In this document: one piece after another, positions 1-8,713 of the stretch
Position numbering within the stretch: position 1 is the first letter of the stretch
How the letters are laid out: every line of letters begins with the position of its first letter
Assembly (NCBI GenBank): GCA_045644145.1
Contig: JAZRGK010000078.1
Span: forward strand, 1 to 64,000
Direction of reading: 5' to 3'
Length of the DNA stretch: 64,000 nucleotides
Source: Flemingiibacterium sp045644145
GTDB taxonomy: Bacteria > Bacillota > Clostridia > Oscillospirales > CAG-272
The notes under the pieces: generated by a model
Told to the model about the DNA's origin: nothing
Seen by the model: the letters and a program-made list of their open reading frames with translations, nothing else
The model's database searches: none
Made by a program: the position numbers and the translations under genes

Positions 1-124
1 GCAAAATCCACACAAGCTGAGAGATAATAGAAAAGCCGTTATCTAAGCTCAAAGCGCGAATTCTATCAAAGGAACAGTTTTCGGAAGGTACTTCTTTGAA
101 AAAATAAGCCTTTCCGCTTCCCTT

Positions 125-154
125 TATTATACAAAATTTGCCTTTTGTATAATA
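125..154. repeat. 12-bp perfect palindrome
   Basis: Arms TATTATACAAAA (125-136) and TTTTGTATAATA (143-154) pair exactly around a 6-nt loop. Both arms contain a TATAAT-like hexamer, so this could be an operator or a hairpin in the region downstream of the aminotransferase gene. No gene is seen in 1-238; the rest is non-coding apart from the terminator-like stem at 171-216. Confidence 0.45.
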
Positions 155-170
155 GTATCGGTTTTTCCGA

Positions 171-216
171 AAAGCCTGCTTTAAGGCGTATATAACATCG
201 CCCTGCCGCAGGCTTT
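171..216. terminator. terminator-like stem after the aminotransferase operon
   Basis: AAAGCCTGC (171-179) pairs with GCAGGCTTT (208-216), with an inner GGCG/CGCC pairing. On the plus strand the stem is followed by a T-rich run (CATTTTTTAT), on the minus strand by a weaker one. It may end a plus-strand transcript entering from the left and the minus-strand operon. Confidence 0.45.
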
Positions 217-238
217 CATTTTTTATAAGTTGTACCGC

Positions 239-1411
239 CTATTTCTTAAGCGATTTCACAAACTCACCAATTGCATTGATCGCTCTTGTAATGTGTTCAA
301 CGGAATACGCATAGGAAATTCTCGCAAAGCCTTCGCCGCATGAACCAAACGCCGTTCCCGGAACTATGGCAACTCCACGTTCATCAAGAAGTCTTTGACA
401 GAACTCCTCAGAAGAAAGCCCATACTTCCCTACATTCGGGAATACGTAAAATGCTCCCTCTGCCTCAAAGCATTCTATACCGATAGATTTAAGACCGTTC
501 AGTATGTATTTGCGTCGGCGGTTGTATTCTGCCGCCATCATCTCTATATCCGGATCACCGTTCTTCAGTGCTTCGATAGCCGCCATCTGACTGGTTGTAG
601 GTGCGCACATTATGGCGTACTGATGTATCTTGTGCATCTCTTTTACAAGAGGTTCGGGTGCCGCAAGATAGCCAAGACGCCAACCGGTCATAGCGTAAGC
701 CTTGGAGAAACCGGACACGGTGACGGTGCGTTCCCACATTCCGTCAAGTGTAGCTATGGGCGTATGCTTGAAGCCGTATGTAAGCTCGCTGTAAATTTCA
801 TCGGAAAGTATCATAATATCTGTATCACGAAGCACCTTTGCAATCTCTTCAAGTTCTTCCCTTGTTAAGACAGCACCTGTGGGGTTATTTGGGAATGGCA
901 GGATAAGAAGCTTGGTTTTGTCGGTAATAGCCGCCTTAAGAGCTTCCGGGGTAAGTTTGAATTTGTCTTCCTGCTTCGTTTCGATATACACCGGCACGCC
1001 ATGTGCAAGCTCCACGATAGGTCCGTAGCAAACGAATGCCGGTATTGGAATTATAACCTCGTCGCCAGGATCAACAAGCGCACGCACAGCGATATCTATC
1101 GCTTCACTGCCGCCGACGGTAACAATAACCTCTTTTTGGGGGGTATAGGAAAGACCGAAGCGGCGGTTTAAATAGTTGCATATTTCTTTTCTTAATTCGG
1201 GCATGCCGTCATTGGATGTGTAGTAAGTCTTGCCGGCGTCAAGAGATTCGATAGCGGCCTCTCTTATATGCCACGGTGTTTTAAAGTCCGGCTCACCCAC
1301 CGTTAAGGAGATAACATCCTTTTTGTCGTTCAAAAGGTCAAAGAATTTGCGTATGCCGGATGGCTCGATGCCCTGAACGCTTTTTGACAGAATTTTCGTG
1401 TAATCAAGCAT
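239..1411 (-). CDS. class I/II pyridoxal-phosphate aminotransferase (aspartate/aromatic type)
   Basis: This 390-residue protein has the full length and layout of fold-type I aminotransferases. The N-terminal third carries SLTVGEPDF and TVGGSEAID, the middle has FPNNPTGAV (the Asn that contacts PLP), and SGFSKAYAMTGWRLGY holds the Schiff-base lysine. A conserved Arg for the substrate carboxylate is expected near FARISYA close to the C-terminus. It would transfer the amino group of aspartate, alanine or an aromatic amino acid to 2-oxoglutarate in the cytosol. It is the last gene of a minus-strand operon, 3 nt after an Lrp-type regulator, which suggests amino-acid-responsive control. Substrate cannot be read from the sequence; a PatA-like or AspC-like role is equally possible. 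Confidence 0.9.
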   Translation of the reverse strand: MLDYTKILSKSVQGIEPSGIRKFFDLLNDKKDVISLTVGEPDFKTPWHIREAAIESLDAGKTYYTSNDGMPELRKEICNYLNRRFGLSYTPQKEVIVTVGGSEAIDIAVRALVDPGDEVIIPIPAFVCYGPIVELAHGVPVYIETKQEDKFKLTPEALKAAITDKTKLLILPFPNNPTGAVLTREELEEIAKVLRDTDIMILSDEIYSELTYGFKHTPIATLDGMWERTVTVSGFSKAYAMTGWRLGYLAAPEPLVKEMHKIHQYAIMCAPTTSQMAAIEALKNGDPDIEMMAAEYNRRRKYILNGLKSIGIECFEAEGAFYVFPNVGKYGLSSEEFCQRLLDERGVAIVPGTAFGSCGEGFARISYAYSVEHITRAINAIGEFVKSLKK

Positions 1412-1414
1412 AGT

Positions 1415-1894
1415 TTAAAGCATACACCTCGTGTCCTCTGCGGCTGGTTTGTGAATCGCGCCCTTGTCTTTGTATTTGCGGAGTACAAAATGTGTGGCTG
1501 TTGCGATAACGGCATCGATCGTAGCAAGCTTCTGCGCAACAAAGAACGCCACCTCTTTCATGGTTTTGCCCTCGATAAACACCGCAAGGTCGAAGCTTCC
1601 GCTCATAAGGTAAAGTGACTGTACCTCGGGATAATTGTATATCTTCTCCGCTACCTTGTCAAATCCGCGGTCACGCTGAGGTGCCACCTTTAATTCGATA
1701 AGTGCGGTAACATATTCGCGGTCGGTCTTATCCCAGTCCACAAGCGCCTTGTAGCCGAGAATTACGCCGTCTTTTTCGTATGCTGTTATTATATCGCGTA
1801 TTTCGCCAACTTCCTTACCAAGCATTACAGAAAGCTGCTCGGCGGTGAGTCGGCTGTCGTTTTCAAGAAGATAAAGTATCTCGTTGTTTTCCAT
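1415..1894 (-). CDS. Lrp/AsnC-family transcriptional regulator
   Basis: The 159-residue protein starts with an AsnC-type helix-turn-helix (about residues 6-60, including LTAEQLSVMLGKEVGEIRDI) and continues with a ligand-binding alpha/beta domain (about 65-140, including TALIELKVAP and LMSGSFDLAVFIEG). Family members bind amino acids and assemble into octamers that wrap promoter DNA. A clear AAAGGAAT site precedes the ATG. It lies between the MutS-like gene and the aminotransferase in one transcription unit and probably senses a substrate or product of the aminotransferase (inference). Confidence 0.9.
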   Translation of the reverse strand: MENNEILYLLENDSRLTAEQLSVMLGKEVGEIRDIITAYEKDGVILGYKALVDWDKTDREYVTALIELKVAPQRDRGFDKVAEKIYNYPEVQSLYLMSGSFDLAVFIEGKTMKEVAFFVAQKLATIDAVIATATHFVLRKYKDKGAIHKPAAEDTRCML

Positions 1895-1917
1895 TGTTAT
1901 TTATTCCTTTCGGTATG

Positions 1918-3507
1918 TTATTTGCTTTTGACACGGGACATGATCTTATCGTATGAAAGACCGAACTTGTCAGCTATGTCACGGGCGTAGGATTTGCCGT
2001 CGGGCTTGGCACGGGTAATTTCAAAGCTCCGCTCCGCGCCGTTTATTCCTGCAACAAGCGTATCTATTGGCACGCCGCCCTCTTCCCTGCACTTTTCGTT
2101 TATCTCATCAAGCTTTGCGGACAGCTCATGGAGATGGGTGGAGAACAGACATCTGCATCCAACGATGGAAAAGCCGGTCAGCACCTCGGAAGCGATATAT
2201 GATGCCTCGTAAGAGCCGGTGGAGCTGAATGATTCGTCGAGAAGCACAAGGCTGTACTTGTCAACGCCGTCGAAAATCTCATTGAGCCTTGCACATTCCT
2301 CTCCAAGTCTTCCCTTTTCCAGCGTATCGCCGCTGTCGGTGGGAAAATGGGTATAAATCGCTGTAACCGGCGATATCTTAGCCTCTTTTGCCGGTACAGG
2401 GAGTCCAAGCTGAGCAAGCGCCTGCGCCTGACCAACGGCACAGGTGATAACGGATTTTCCGCCGCGATTTGGACCTGTGAGAACGTAGATTTTCGCGTTT
2501 TCGTCGAAATCTATGTCGTTCTTTACCATTTTATCGTCCACGCGAAGTGCAACGCATGGATTATATATGCCTTTAGCGGAAAATTCGCGTGCATCCATGT
2601 CGCATATCTCAGGAACGGCAAGCTCAAGCCCGCGGCTCTTCAGTGCAAGCAGCAGGTGCTGTGCTTTGGTAAGAAATTCAATTTCCGGCATGATGCGAAG
2701 GAGAAAATCTGTATTGGACAGTACATACATCTGCACAAGCTGACGCCACTGCCTCACATCCGCCTTAAAAATATCGTTCATCGCGCCGTTGAAAGCGTTT
2801 GTGAACGCTATTTTGGCGTTATCGGTATTGGAGCTGTTATAGGGGACGAGCGGGGCTATACATGTATAATCGCCGTCCTTAAAATCCATGCGCAGTATCT
2901 TGTCGATAACCTTGCCGGACTTGAAATGCTCGGCGTTAAGGCTGACTACGCCCGCATCGGTGGGACGGAATTCGTTGTCTAAATTGACGCCTATAGTGAT
3001 AGATTTGACCTCGTGCACCTTGGCGGTAAGCTCGTTTAATTTTCTGTTTAAGTCCTTATAGTATTCGCTCTCGGAAAGCTCCGTCACCGTTTCGGTAAGC
3101 TTAATAAGCGCTGGAGATTTCACATTGTTGCGCACGGAAGCAAATCCTTTGGCAAGACGTGCCACGATATCTATATACAGCTCGATCTCGGTGATGCTGT
3201 AAAGGTAGTTCTTCGCAACCTCGGTTTCGCTTTTTATGGCGCGAAGCTCGATTATATCATTAAGCAGCGTAAGCGTGCCCTTCAAGGTTTCCACCACGGT
3301 GGGATTTGCCAAAAGATCGTTTATTGTTTTGGTGCGGTATTCAATTGTAGCTTTGTCGGTGGTAAAATAGTCCGAAAGTGAGGAGCTTTTCAGATTTATA
3401 AGAAAATCCAGTCCCAGCTCCGCCATTACCGTGTCGGATATATTTACCTTTTCGCCCCTTATCTCGTCTCCGTTAGGGTACAGAAGGCTGAATGTTGAAT
3501 CAAGCAT
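1918..3507 (-). CDS. MutS-related ATPase lacking mismatch-recognition domains
   Basis: A 529-residue protein with a MutS-type ATPase domain at its C-terminus. The Walker A sequence GPNRGGKS is at about 345-352, followed by a Walker B region with LVLLDESFSSTG and the H of STHLHEL. The N-terminal 300 residues are helical and resemble MutS core/clamp helices. The mismatch-binding domain and the Smr nuclease domain of MutS2 are absent. Such stand-alone MutS family V proteins are common in Firmicutes and have no settled role; DNA structure recognition or recombination control is likely. It is distinct from the true mutS at 42690-45272. It lies 17 nt after the PHP gene and is co-transcribed with it. 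Confidence 0.85.
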   Translation of the reverse strand: MLDSTFSLLYPNGDEIRGEKVNISDTVMAELGLDFLINLKSSSLSDYFTTDKATIEYRTKTINDLLANPTVVETLKGTLTLLNDIIELRAIKSETEVAKNYLYSITEIELYIDIVARLAKGFASVRNNVKSPALIKLTETVTELSESEYYKDLNRKLNELTAKVHEVKSITIGVNLDNEFRPTDAGVVSLNAEHFKSGKVIDKILRMDFKDGDYTCIAPLVPYNSSNTDNAKIAFTNAFNGAMNDIFKADVRQWRQLVQMYVLSNTDFLLRIMPEIEFLTKAQHLLLALKSRGLELAVPEICDMDAREFSAKGIYNPCVALRVDDKMVKNDIDFDENAKIYVLTGPNRGGKSVITCAVGQAQALAQLGLPVPAKEAKISPVTAIYTHFPTDSGDTLEKGRLGEECARLNEIFDGVDKYSLVLLDESFSSTGSYEASYIASEVLTGFSIVGCRCLFSTHLHELSAKLDEINEKCREEGGVPIDTLVAGINGAERSFEITRAKPDGKSYARDIADKFGLSYDKIMSRVKSK

Positions 3508-3524
3508 TTTTTTATTCCTTTATT

Positions 3525-4343
3525 CTATAATTCGATCTCTGTAAGCTTCCCGTCGCGCACTACGGTCTGGGACTTGAATCCAAGCTTTCGGAGCATTGCG
3601 GCGGTTTCCTCTATTCCTGCGCCGATATCCTCTATGCGGTGGGCGTCTGAGCCGATGGTGATAAGCTTGCCGCCGCAGTCGCGGTAGAGTGCGCAAAGCT
3701 CGCACCCGGGCATAGTGATTCCGCCTTTTCTGAGTCCCGATGTGTTTATTTCCATGGAAATTCCATTGTCTATAAGCTTTCGGAACAGCTTTTCAAAGCC
3801 GTCGGCGTAGCGTTCATAGGAAAAGGGCTTTTTGCATGCTGTAAGATACCGTTCAATATATGTAATGTGCGCCACGGTGGTGATACCGGGGAAATCCGCG
3901 ATCTCAAGCAGCTCGGATATGTTCTGCTTTATGAGATAATCTATCTGCTCATCGCACATTAGATCCATTTTGAGAAAATAAAAATCCGGACATCCGCGAA
4001 GATTGTGCAATGATCCTATGACAAAATCAAAGCCCTGCTTTTCAAGAAGCGCCTCTGCTTCGGCTTTTCTTGCATGGGGCTGACCAAGCTCAACGCCGTA
4101 ATTTACGCGAATCTTGCCCTTGTATTTTTCCTTTGCAGCAAAAACATCGTTTTTCACCGCATCGGCTTCGTAAGGGGGATATATTCCGTCAAGGATGCCG
4201 TCGATGTCCAAATGGTCGGTAATAGATATCTCACTGACACCGCGAGATATGGCAGCTTCTATCACAGCACCAATTTCGCCGTGGTGCCCCTTATCGCCGT
4301 CAAAGGAATATTTCGTATGTACATGAGAATCGTGAATATACAT
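3525..4343 (-). CDS. PHP-domain phosphoesterase (histidinol-phosphatase HisJ-like)
   Basis: The 272-residue product opens with HDSHVHTKYSFDGD, the first metal-binding motif of the PHP superfamily. Further ligands are in ITDHLDIDG, VIGSLHNL and a C-terminal IGSDAHR. Length and motif order match the HisJ-type histidinol-phosphate phosphatase. An upstream in-frame extension (to 4490) exists, but the ATG at 4343 is preceded by GGAG at a good distance and gives the usual family N-terminus. No other his biosynthesis gene is adjacent, so another phosphoester substrate is possible. First gene of the four-gene minus-strand operon. Confidence 0.85.
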   Translation of the reverse strand: MYIHDSHVHTKYSFDGDKGHHGEIGAVIEAAISRGVSEISITDHLDIDGILDGIYPPYEADAVKNDVFAAKEKYKGKIRVNYGVELGQPHARKAEAEALLEKQGFDFVIGSLHNLRGCPDFYFLKMDLMCDEQIDYLIKQNISELLEIADFPGITTVAHITYIERYLTACKKPFSYERYADGFEKLFRKLIDNGISMEINTSGLRKGGITMPGCELCALYRDCGGKLITIGSDAHRIEDIGAGIEETAAMLRKLGFKSQTVVRDGKLTEIEL

Positions 4344-4375
4344 CTGCCGTACTCCAAAAAAGTAATCTACAATAT

Positions 4376-4404
4376 ATTTTAACACATTTTTTTGTATATC
4401 GCAA
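4376..4404 (-). promoter_or_regulatory. promoter of the PHP-MutS-Lrp-aminotransferase operon
   Basis: On the minus strand TTGCGA (4399-4404) is spaced 17 nt from TAAAAT (4376-4381), about 33 nt upstream of the PHP start. It is a moderate sigma-A match, divergent from the uxaC promoter. Confidence 0.55.
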
Positions 4405-4433
4405 GTATATTCCATAAAGTTTTTTGAATTATA

Positions 4434-4462
4434 TTGAAATTTCAAAATTTTTGTGCTATAAT
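4434..4462 (+). promoter_or_regulatory. uxaC promoter
   Basis: TTGAAA (4434-4439), a 17-nt spacer and TATAAT (4457-4462) form a good sigma-A promoter. The leader to the uxaC ATG is about 75 nt with an AAAGGAG ribosome site. Confidence 0.75.
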
Positions 4463-4543
4463 TGTTTTGGATAGGGCAAAAATTCCGCAAATTGTGTTTT
4501 GCCCATTATATATCAAAATATAATTTAAAGGAGATGCATACAA

Positions 4544-5953
4544 ATGAAAGAATTTATGGACAAGGACTTTCTCCTTGAAACCGAAACCGCCCAGGCGCTT
4601 TATCACAACTATGCCGCAAAGCTCCCCATTATCGACTACCACTGTCATGTTCCGCCAAAGGACATTGCAGAGGATAAGGTGTACGGTAGTATCACCGAGC
4701 TTTGGCTTGGCGGTGACCACTACAAGTGGCGTGCGATGAGATGCTGCGGTGTGGATGAGGAATACATAACCGGGTCAGCTTCCGATTACGACAAATTCAA
4801 GGCATGGTGCACCGTTATGCCGAAGCTTATCGGAAATCCCCTCTACCACTGGTCACACCTCGAGCTTCGCCGTTATTTTGACTGCGAGCTTATTATAAAC
4901 GAGGACAACTGCGATGCTATCTGGGCTACCTGCAACGAAAAGCTCCACGATCCTTCCATGAGTGTTCGCAATATCATTAAGAATTCCGGAGTTGAAATTG
5001 TCTGCACCACAGACGATCCCATCGACAGCCTTGAATGGCACAAGATGCTCCGCGACGACGCATCCTTCCCTGTCCGCGTGCTTCCTGCATTCCGCCCCGA
5101 CAAGGCATTCGCCGTTGACAAGCCCGGCTTTGCTTCCTATATTTCCAAGCTCTCCGAGGTATCCGGAATAAATGTAGTTGACATTGATTCTCTTAAACTC
5201 GCTCTCATGCAAAGGCTTGATCATTTCAGCGAATACGGCTGCAAGACCGCTGACCACGCACTCGATGCTTACGAGTTTGCAGAGGCATCAAACTATGAGC
5301 TTACCGAAATCTTCAAGAAAGCCGTTGCAAACGACGGATGCGGCATTACCAAGGAAGAAACCGCGAAGATTAGGACAGAGCTTCTTGCATTCCTCGCCGC
5401 ACAGTACAAGTGCCGCGGATGGGTAATGCAGCTTCATTTCGGTGTACTTCGCAATCAGAACTCCCGTATGTTCGCAAAGCTTGGTCCGGACACCGGATTC
5501 GATACCATCGGTAACTACGATATGATGTCCCATCTCCTGCGTCTTCTCGACAAGGCTGAGGCAAAGGCACAGCTTCCCCGTACGATCATTTATTCCATCA
5601 ACCCATCCGACAATGCGGCGGTAGGCACTCTCTGCGGATGCTTCCAGTCCTCCGGTGACGGCAAGCCGCTGGTAGTACAGGGCTCTGCATGGTGGTTTAA
5701 TGACCACCTTGAAGGAATGCGCCGTCAGATGACCGACCTTGCCAACCTTTTCCCTCTCGGCAAGTTCCTCGGCATGCTCACCGACTCACGTTCCTTTATT
5801 TCTTACACTCGCCACGAATATTTCCGCCGTATTCTCTGCGATCTGATTGGCAAGTGGGTTGAAAACGGCGAATATCCTCTCGACGTAGACAGCCTCGCTG
5901 AAATCGTTGTTGACATATGCTACAACAACACCAAGAGCTACTTCGGATTCTGA
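4544..5953 (+). CDS. uxaC: uronate isomerase
   Basis: The 469 residues match the amidohydrolase-fold uronate isomerase family, which converts D-glucuronate to D-fructuronate and D-galacturonate to D-tagaturonate. The metal ligands HCH occur in the N-terminal IDYHCHVPPKD, and TDDPIDSLEWH and LTDSRSF are typical internal and C-terminal segments. The gene stands alone between two promoters and has no uxuA/uxuB or kdg genes next to it, so the rest of the hexuronate pathway must lie elsewhere. It suggests growth on plant or host uronic acids. Length is normal and no defect is seen. Confidence 0.95.
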   Translation: MKEFMDKDFLLETETAQALYHNYAAKLPIIDYHCHVPPKDIAEDKVYGSITELWLGGDHYKWRAMRCCGVDEEYITGSASDYDKFKAWCTVMPKLIGNPLYHWSHLELRRYFDCELIINEDNCDAIWATCNEKLHDPSMSVRNIIKNSGVEIVCTTDDPIDSLEWHKMLRDDASFPVRVLPAFRPDKAFAVDKPGFASYISKLSEVSGINVVDIDSLKLALMQRLDHFSEYGCKTADHALDAYEFAEASNYELTEIFKKAVANDGCGITKEETAKIRTELLAFLAAQYKCRGWVMQLHFGVLRNQNSRMFAKLGPDTGFDTIGNYDMMSHLLRLLDKAEAKAQLPRTIIYSINPSDNAAVGTLCGCFQSSGDGKPLVVQGSAWWFNDHLEGMRRQMTDLANLFPLGKFLGMLTDSRSFISYTRHEYFRRILCDLIGKWVENGEYPLDVDSLAEIVVDICYNNTKSYFGF

Positions 5954-5971
5954 TAATCAAATCAATAGAAC

Positions 5972-6002
5972 CGTTTGGGACGTCTATGCGACGTCCCAAA
6001 CG
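5972..6002 (+). terminator. 13-bp perfect hairpin after uxaC
   Basis: CGTTTGGGACGTC (5972-5984) pairs perfectly with 5990-6002 around a 5-nt loop. The 3' flank is GACTTCAAT, not a T run, so it may act as an mRNA-stabilising hairpin or weak attenuator between uxaC and the next gene rather than as a full terminator. Confidence 0.55.
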
Positions 6003-6040
6003 ACTTCAATACACTGTTTAAGGTATTATAGAGGTTTATT

Positions 6041-6706
6041 ATGGAAAAACAAAGTAAAATCTCAAAGAAAAAGCGTATTATGGCAATAACTGTAATCGCC
6101 GCGTGTGTCATATGCGTGCTCGGACTCCTTTTGATTGGGAAAGACGGATATACGGCGCTTCTTTTTGGGAATCTTACGCCCGAAGAAACAAAAAAATCGC
6201 AGCTCGACTATGACGGATACGGTGAGCACCGGATTGATCTGTGGGAGCCGGATTTTGAAACGGACATTTTTACTTTGGATCGCTGGCTTGAGAAGAATCG
6301 CTATATTACATATTCCGAAAACGGTGCATCCATTATTATTACCGACGGAAAATACGCCGAATACGGCTATACGGTTGCATTCTTGGCTGAATATTTTGAT
6401 ACGCTTATGCACGGGGATGCTGAGGCGCTGAACGGTTTCTACGCAGATTCGTATTTCGACTCACAAGAACGCTACGAATCCATTACCATGCAGAAGATCT
6501 ACGATATTTGCATTGAGTTTATAAAAGCCACCGACAGCTATACTTCCACGGAATATGTATACAAGGTATCCTATAAGATTCTCGAAAACGACGGCACATT
6601 CCGCGATGACATGCCAAGCGATGCCGAAAGACCGCAGTTCTACACCGTTGCCGATTACGGAAGCGTTATAGAAATCCTATCGGTTGACTACAGCTTTAAA
6701 AAGTAA
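6041..6706 (+). CDS. membrane-anchored hypothetical protein
   Basis: 221 residues. A basic N-terminus (EKQSKISKKKR) is followed by one hydrophobic helix (about residues 14-33), giving an N-terminal anchor with an extracytoplasmic domain. The remaining part is acidic and tyrosine-rich and has no motif I recognise. The region from FLAEYFDTLMHGDAEAL to the C-terminus has the helix-plus-sheet look of small cone-shaped folds (NTF2-like), which is only an impression. It sits 87 nt after uxaC behind a hairpin and ends before a double hairpin. Confidence 0.7.
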   Translation: MEKQSKISKKKRIMAITVIAACVICVLGLLLIGKDGYTALLFGNLTPEETKKSQLDYDGYGEHRIDLWEPDFETDIFTLDRWLEKNRYITYSENGASIIITDGKYAEYGYTVAFLAEYFDTLMHGDAEALNGFYADSYFDSQERYESITMQKIYDICIEFIKATDSYTSTEYVYKVSYKILENDGTFRDDMPSDAERPQFYTVADYGSVIEILSVDYSFKK

Positions 6707-6720
6707 CATGTGTACAGGAA

Positions 6721-6758
6721 GGAACGGGTCGCTTTTTTGAAAGAAAGCGACCCGTTCC
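6721..6758 (+). repeat. 15-bp hairpin after the anchored hypothetical gene
   Basis: GGAACGGGTCGCTTT (6721-6735) pairs with 6744-6758 around an 8-nt loop. No T run follows, but the strong terminator at 6768-6803 comes 9 nt later. Confidence 0.55.
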
Positions 6759-6767
6759 CCATACACA

Positions 6768-6803
6768 ACAGCCTACCCAACATTTTGAAGTTGGGTAGGC
6801 TGT
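6768..6803. terminator. bidirectional rho-independent terminator
   Basis: ACAGCCTACCCAAC (6768-6781) pairs with 6790-6803 around an 8-nt loop. On the plus strand a TTTTTT-rich tract follows. It separates the convergent genes ending at 6706 (+) and 6811 (-). Confidence 0.85.
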
Positions 6804-6810
6804 TTTTTAT

Positions 6811-8181
6811 TTATTCATCATCCTCTTGGGGGTCATCCTCGTCATCGTCGTCCTCGTCTATTGGGAACGGCTCAAGGCGTGTAAGCACCGCAGATTCAAT
6901 CTGATGCTCTTCGATCACCGGCTCGCTGATGCCCATTCCCCATGCTTCAAGGGTAAATGTGCTTCCGTCGTCGGGAATCGTTCCAAGCTCAGAGAATACC
7001 ATACCGCTGAAGGTGTCGAAATCATCCACAGGGATATCAAGCTTTAGTTCCTCTGCAATCTCGTCAAGAGGAACATTTCCGGTAAGCTTCCATGAAAGCT
7101 CGCCGATCTTTTCAAGCTGTACCGTCGGCCTATCACCCTCGGTATCATCACCAAGCTCGCCTACAAGACGTGAAATAAGGTCATTCATAGTAACGATTCC
7201 GCGCATCCCCCCGTACTCGTCCAGCACAACAGCAAACGTTTTTCCGCCGTTCTTCATATTGCGGAACAGAACGTCTGCTTTTACGCTCTCGGGGACGAAA
7301 TATGGATTTTTTACCGCTTTTGCTATGACAGCTTCACGGGTTCTGTCTTCAAGACGAAAATAATCCTTGAGATACAGAACACCAACCACGTCGTCGACGC
7401 TTTCTCCGCATACGGGATAGAACATATGGCATTTTTCATGAATTGTGCTGCTCCACTCCTCGTCGCTTTCGTCAAGCCACAGCATGGTCACGTCGGTTCT
7501 GTGCGTTGCTACCTCACCTGCGGTCAGGTCGTCAAACTCAAAGATATTCTGGATAAATTCACGCTCATCATCGTCAATGGAGCTGCTTTTTGCGGCGGAA
7601 TCCACCATTACGCGGATATCCTCCTCGCTTACGTCGTCATCCCTTTCGTTCGGGTCGATGCCCACAATACGAAGCACCAGATTGGTGGATACGGTAAGCA
7701 GCCAAACTATAGGCGCAAACAGCTTTGCGATAAAGGAAATAGGCTTTGCCATGGAGAGCGCGATCTTTTCGGGATTTCGCATGGCTATTCGCTTGGGTAC
7801 AAGCTCGCCGAAAACCAGCGTGAAATATGAAAGAACCAGCGTAATAAGCACAACCGTCACCGCATCTATAGCGGCAGGAGAGATCATCGTCACGCCTGCT
7901 GACACGATCAGCGTTGTGAGCTTATCAGAAAAGTGCTCGGCGGCAAATGCAGAGCCGAGGAATCCTGCGAGAGTTATTGCAACCTGAATGGTTGCAAGGA
8001 ACTTTGCGGAATCAGCTGTTAACTTAAGTAATTTTTTTGCGCGCTTGTTACCGTCCTCCGACAGCTTTTCAAGCTTGCTGTCGCCTACGCTTATAACGGC
8101 TATCTCCGCGCACGCAAATATAGCGTTAAGCGCGATAAGAACCACCTGAAGTAAAAGCATAAGCCATAAATTGCCTTCCAA
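6811..8181 (-). CDS. CNNM/CorC-family transporter-like protein (DUF21-CBS-CorC_HlyC)
   Basis: 456 residues from a TTG start at 8181. That start has AGGAGG 7-8 nt upstream and gives the usual family N-terminus (WLMLLLQVVLIALNAIFA); the in-frame ATG at 8241 lacks a site. Order of parts: DUF21 membrane domain with four hydrophobic helices (to about 190), a CBS-pair domain including VVLDEYGGMRGIVT, then a CorC_HlyC domain. The C-terminus is strongly acidic (EDDDDEDDPQEDDE). Relatives export Mg2+ or affect divalent cation balance; older annotation calls them hemolysins. A long leader and a perfect promoter precede it. Confidence 0.9.
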   Translation of the reverse strand: MEGNLWLMLLLQVVLIALNAIFACAEIAVISVGDSKLEKLSEDGNKRAKKLLKLTADSAKFLATIQVAITLAGFLGSAFAAEHFSDKLTTLIVSAGVTMISPAAIDAVTVVLITLVLSYFTLVFGELVPKRIAMRNPEKIALSMAKPISFIAKLFAPIVWLLTVSTNLVLRIVGIDPNERDDDVSEEDIRVMVDSAAKSSSIDDDEREFIQNIFEFDDLTAGEVATHRTDVTMLWLDESDEEWSSTIHEKCHMFYPVCGESVDDVVGVLYLKDYFRLEDRTREAVIAKAVKNPYFVPESVKADVLFRNMKNGGKTFAVVLDEYGGMRGIVTMNDLISRLVGELGDDTEGDRPTVQLEKIGELSWKLTGNVPLDEIAEELKLDIPVDDFDTFSGMVFSELGTIPDDGSTFTLEAWGMGISEPVIEEHQIESAVLTRLEPFPIDEDDDDEDDPQEDDE

Positions 8182-8368
8182 AATATATCCTCCTAAAATA
8201 CTTATATTGAATATACGAAATAACGCCGGCATAAAAATCATTCACGCCTTGGAAGGATGCGTATTTTCGCCACCCAAACGGCAAAAATATACTTTACCGC
8301 GCATAAAGGAGGGGGGCGTATGGCCACTGCCATCCATTATGTGTTTTCACCTGCTTTCAAATATACAT
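8182..8368 (-). promoter_or_regulatory. about 187-nt structured 5' leader of the CNNM/CorC gene
   Basis: From the promoter at 8376-8404 the predicted start is near 8369, leaving about 187 nt before the TTG codon. The leader holds a clear hairpin (TATTTTCGCC 8262-8271 against 8280-8289, minus strand loop GTTTGGGT) and a G/C-rich block near 8310-8335. A long-range GGATG/CATCC pairing is possible. I compared it by memory with the M-box, yybP-ykoY and NiCo riboswitches and found no convincing core match, so it is left unclassified. Confidence 0.5.
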
Positions 8369-8375
8369 TTAGAAT

Positions 8376-8404
8376 ATTATACTACACTTTACGCACTTTG
8401 TCAA
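8376..8404 (-). promoter_or_regulatory. consensus sigma-A promoter of the CNNM/CorC gene
   Basis: TTGACA (8399-8404 on the minus strand), 17-nt spacer, TATAAT (8376-8381): both hexamers perfect. It marks the border between this core gene and the island to its right. Confidence 0.9.
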
Positions 8405-8475
8405 GTAGTACGCCCTGATGGGTCTGTAAAATTTTATGTGGGAAAGTTTTTCCTCTCTCTTAAGATAAACCCTTT

Positions 8476-8549
8476 AAAAAACTTGTTTCTTTTAAAAACA
8501 GTGTGGGATTTTTGTAGAATTCTTTGTTAGAAAAAACTTGTTTCTTTTA
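8476..8549 (+). repeat. 19-bp direct repeat pair near the island edge
   Basis: AAAAAACTTGTTTCTTTTA occurs at 8476-8494 and again at 8531-8549, each followed a few bases later by GTGTGGG. The copies are 55 nt apart, just outside the island's terminator. They could be integrase arm sites or a small local duplication. Confidence 0.6.
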
Positions 8550-8586
8550 GAGTTTGTGTGGGGCACATCAATATATCTATAAAAAC

Positions 8587-8618
8587 ACGGCAGTACAGGT
8601 TATTTTCTGTACTGCCGT
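8587..8618 (-). terminator. terminator of the ATPase/toxin operon
   Basis: ACGGCAGTACAG (8587-8598) pairs perfectly with 8607-8618; on the minus strand the stem is followed by GTTTTTATAG. It ends the transcript coming through the gene at 8714-9001. Confidence 0.8.
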
Positions 8619-8713
8619 TCCTCTTATTGTAGAGGTTTTACACTGCCCTAATGTGGGCTGTCACTATTTATATCAAGCCTTTCAGCTTAATATCGTAACT
8701 ATAAATAGCTTAA

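Noticed and set aside
395..868. 157-residue plus-strand ORF inside the aminotransferase gene
   Set aside because: Antisense shadow of a gene with clear PLP-enzyme motifs; no ribosome site or family pattern.
8182..8368. Calling the CNNM/CorC leader an M-box riboswitch
   Set aside because: Shares AGGTGA and the cation-transport context, but the conserved M-box blocks (such as the ACGCCAAUGGGUC region and the terminal CUCUACGA) are not found.
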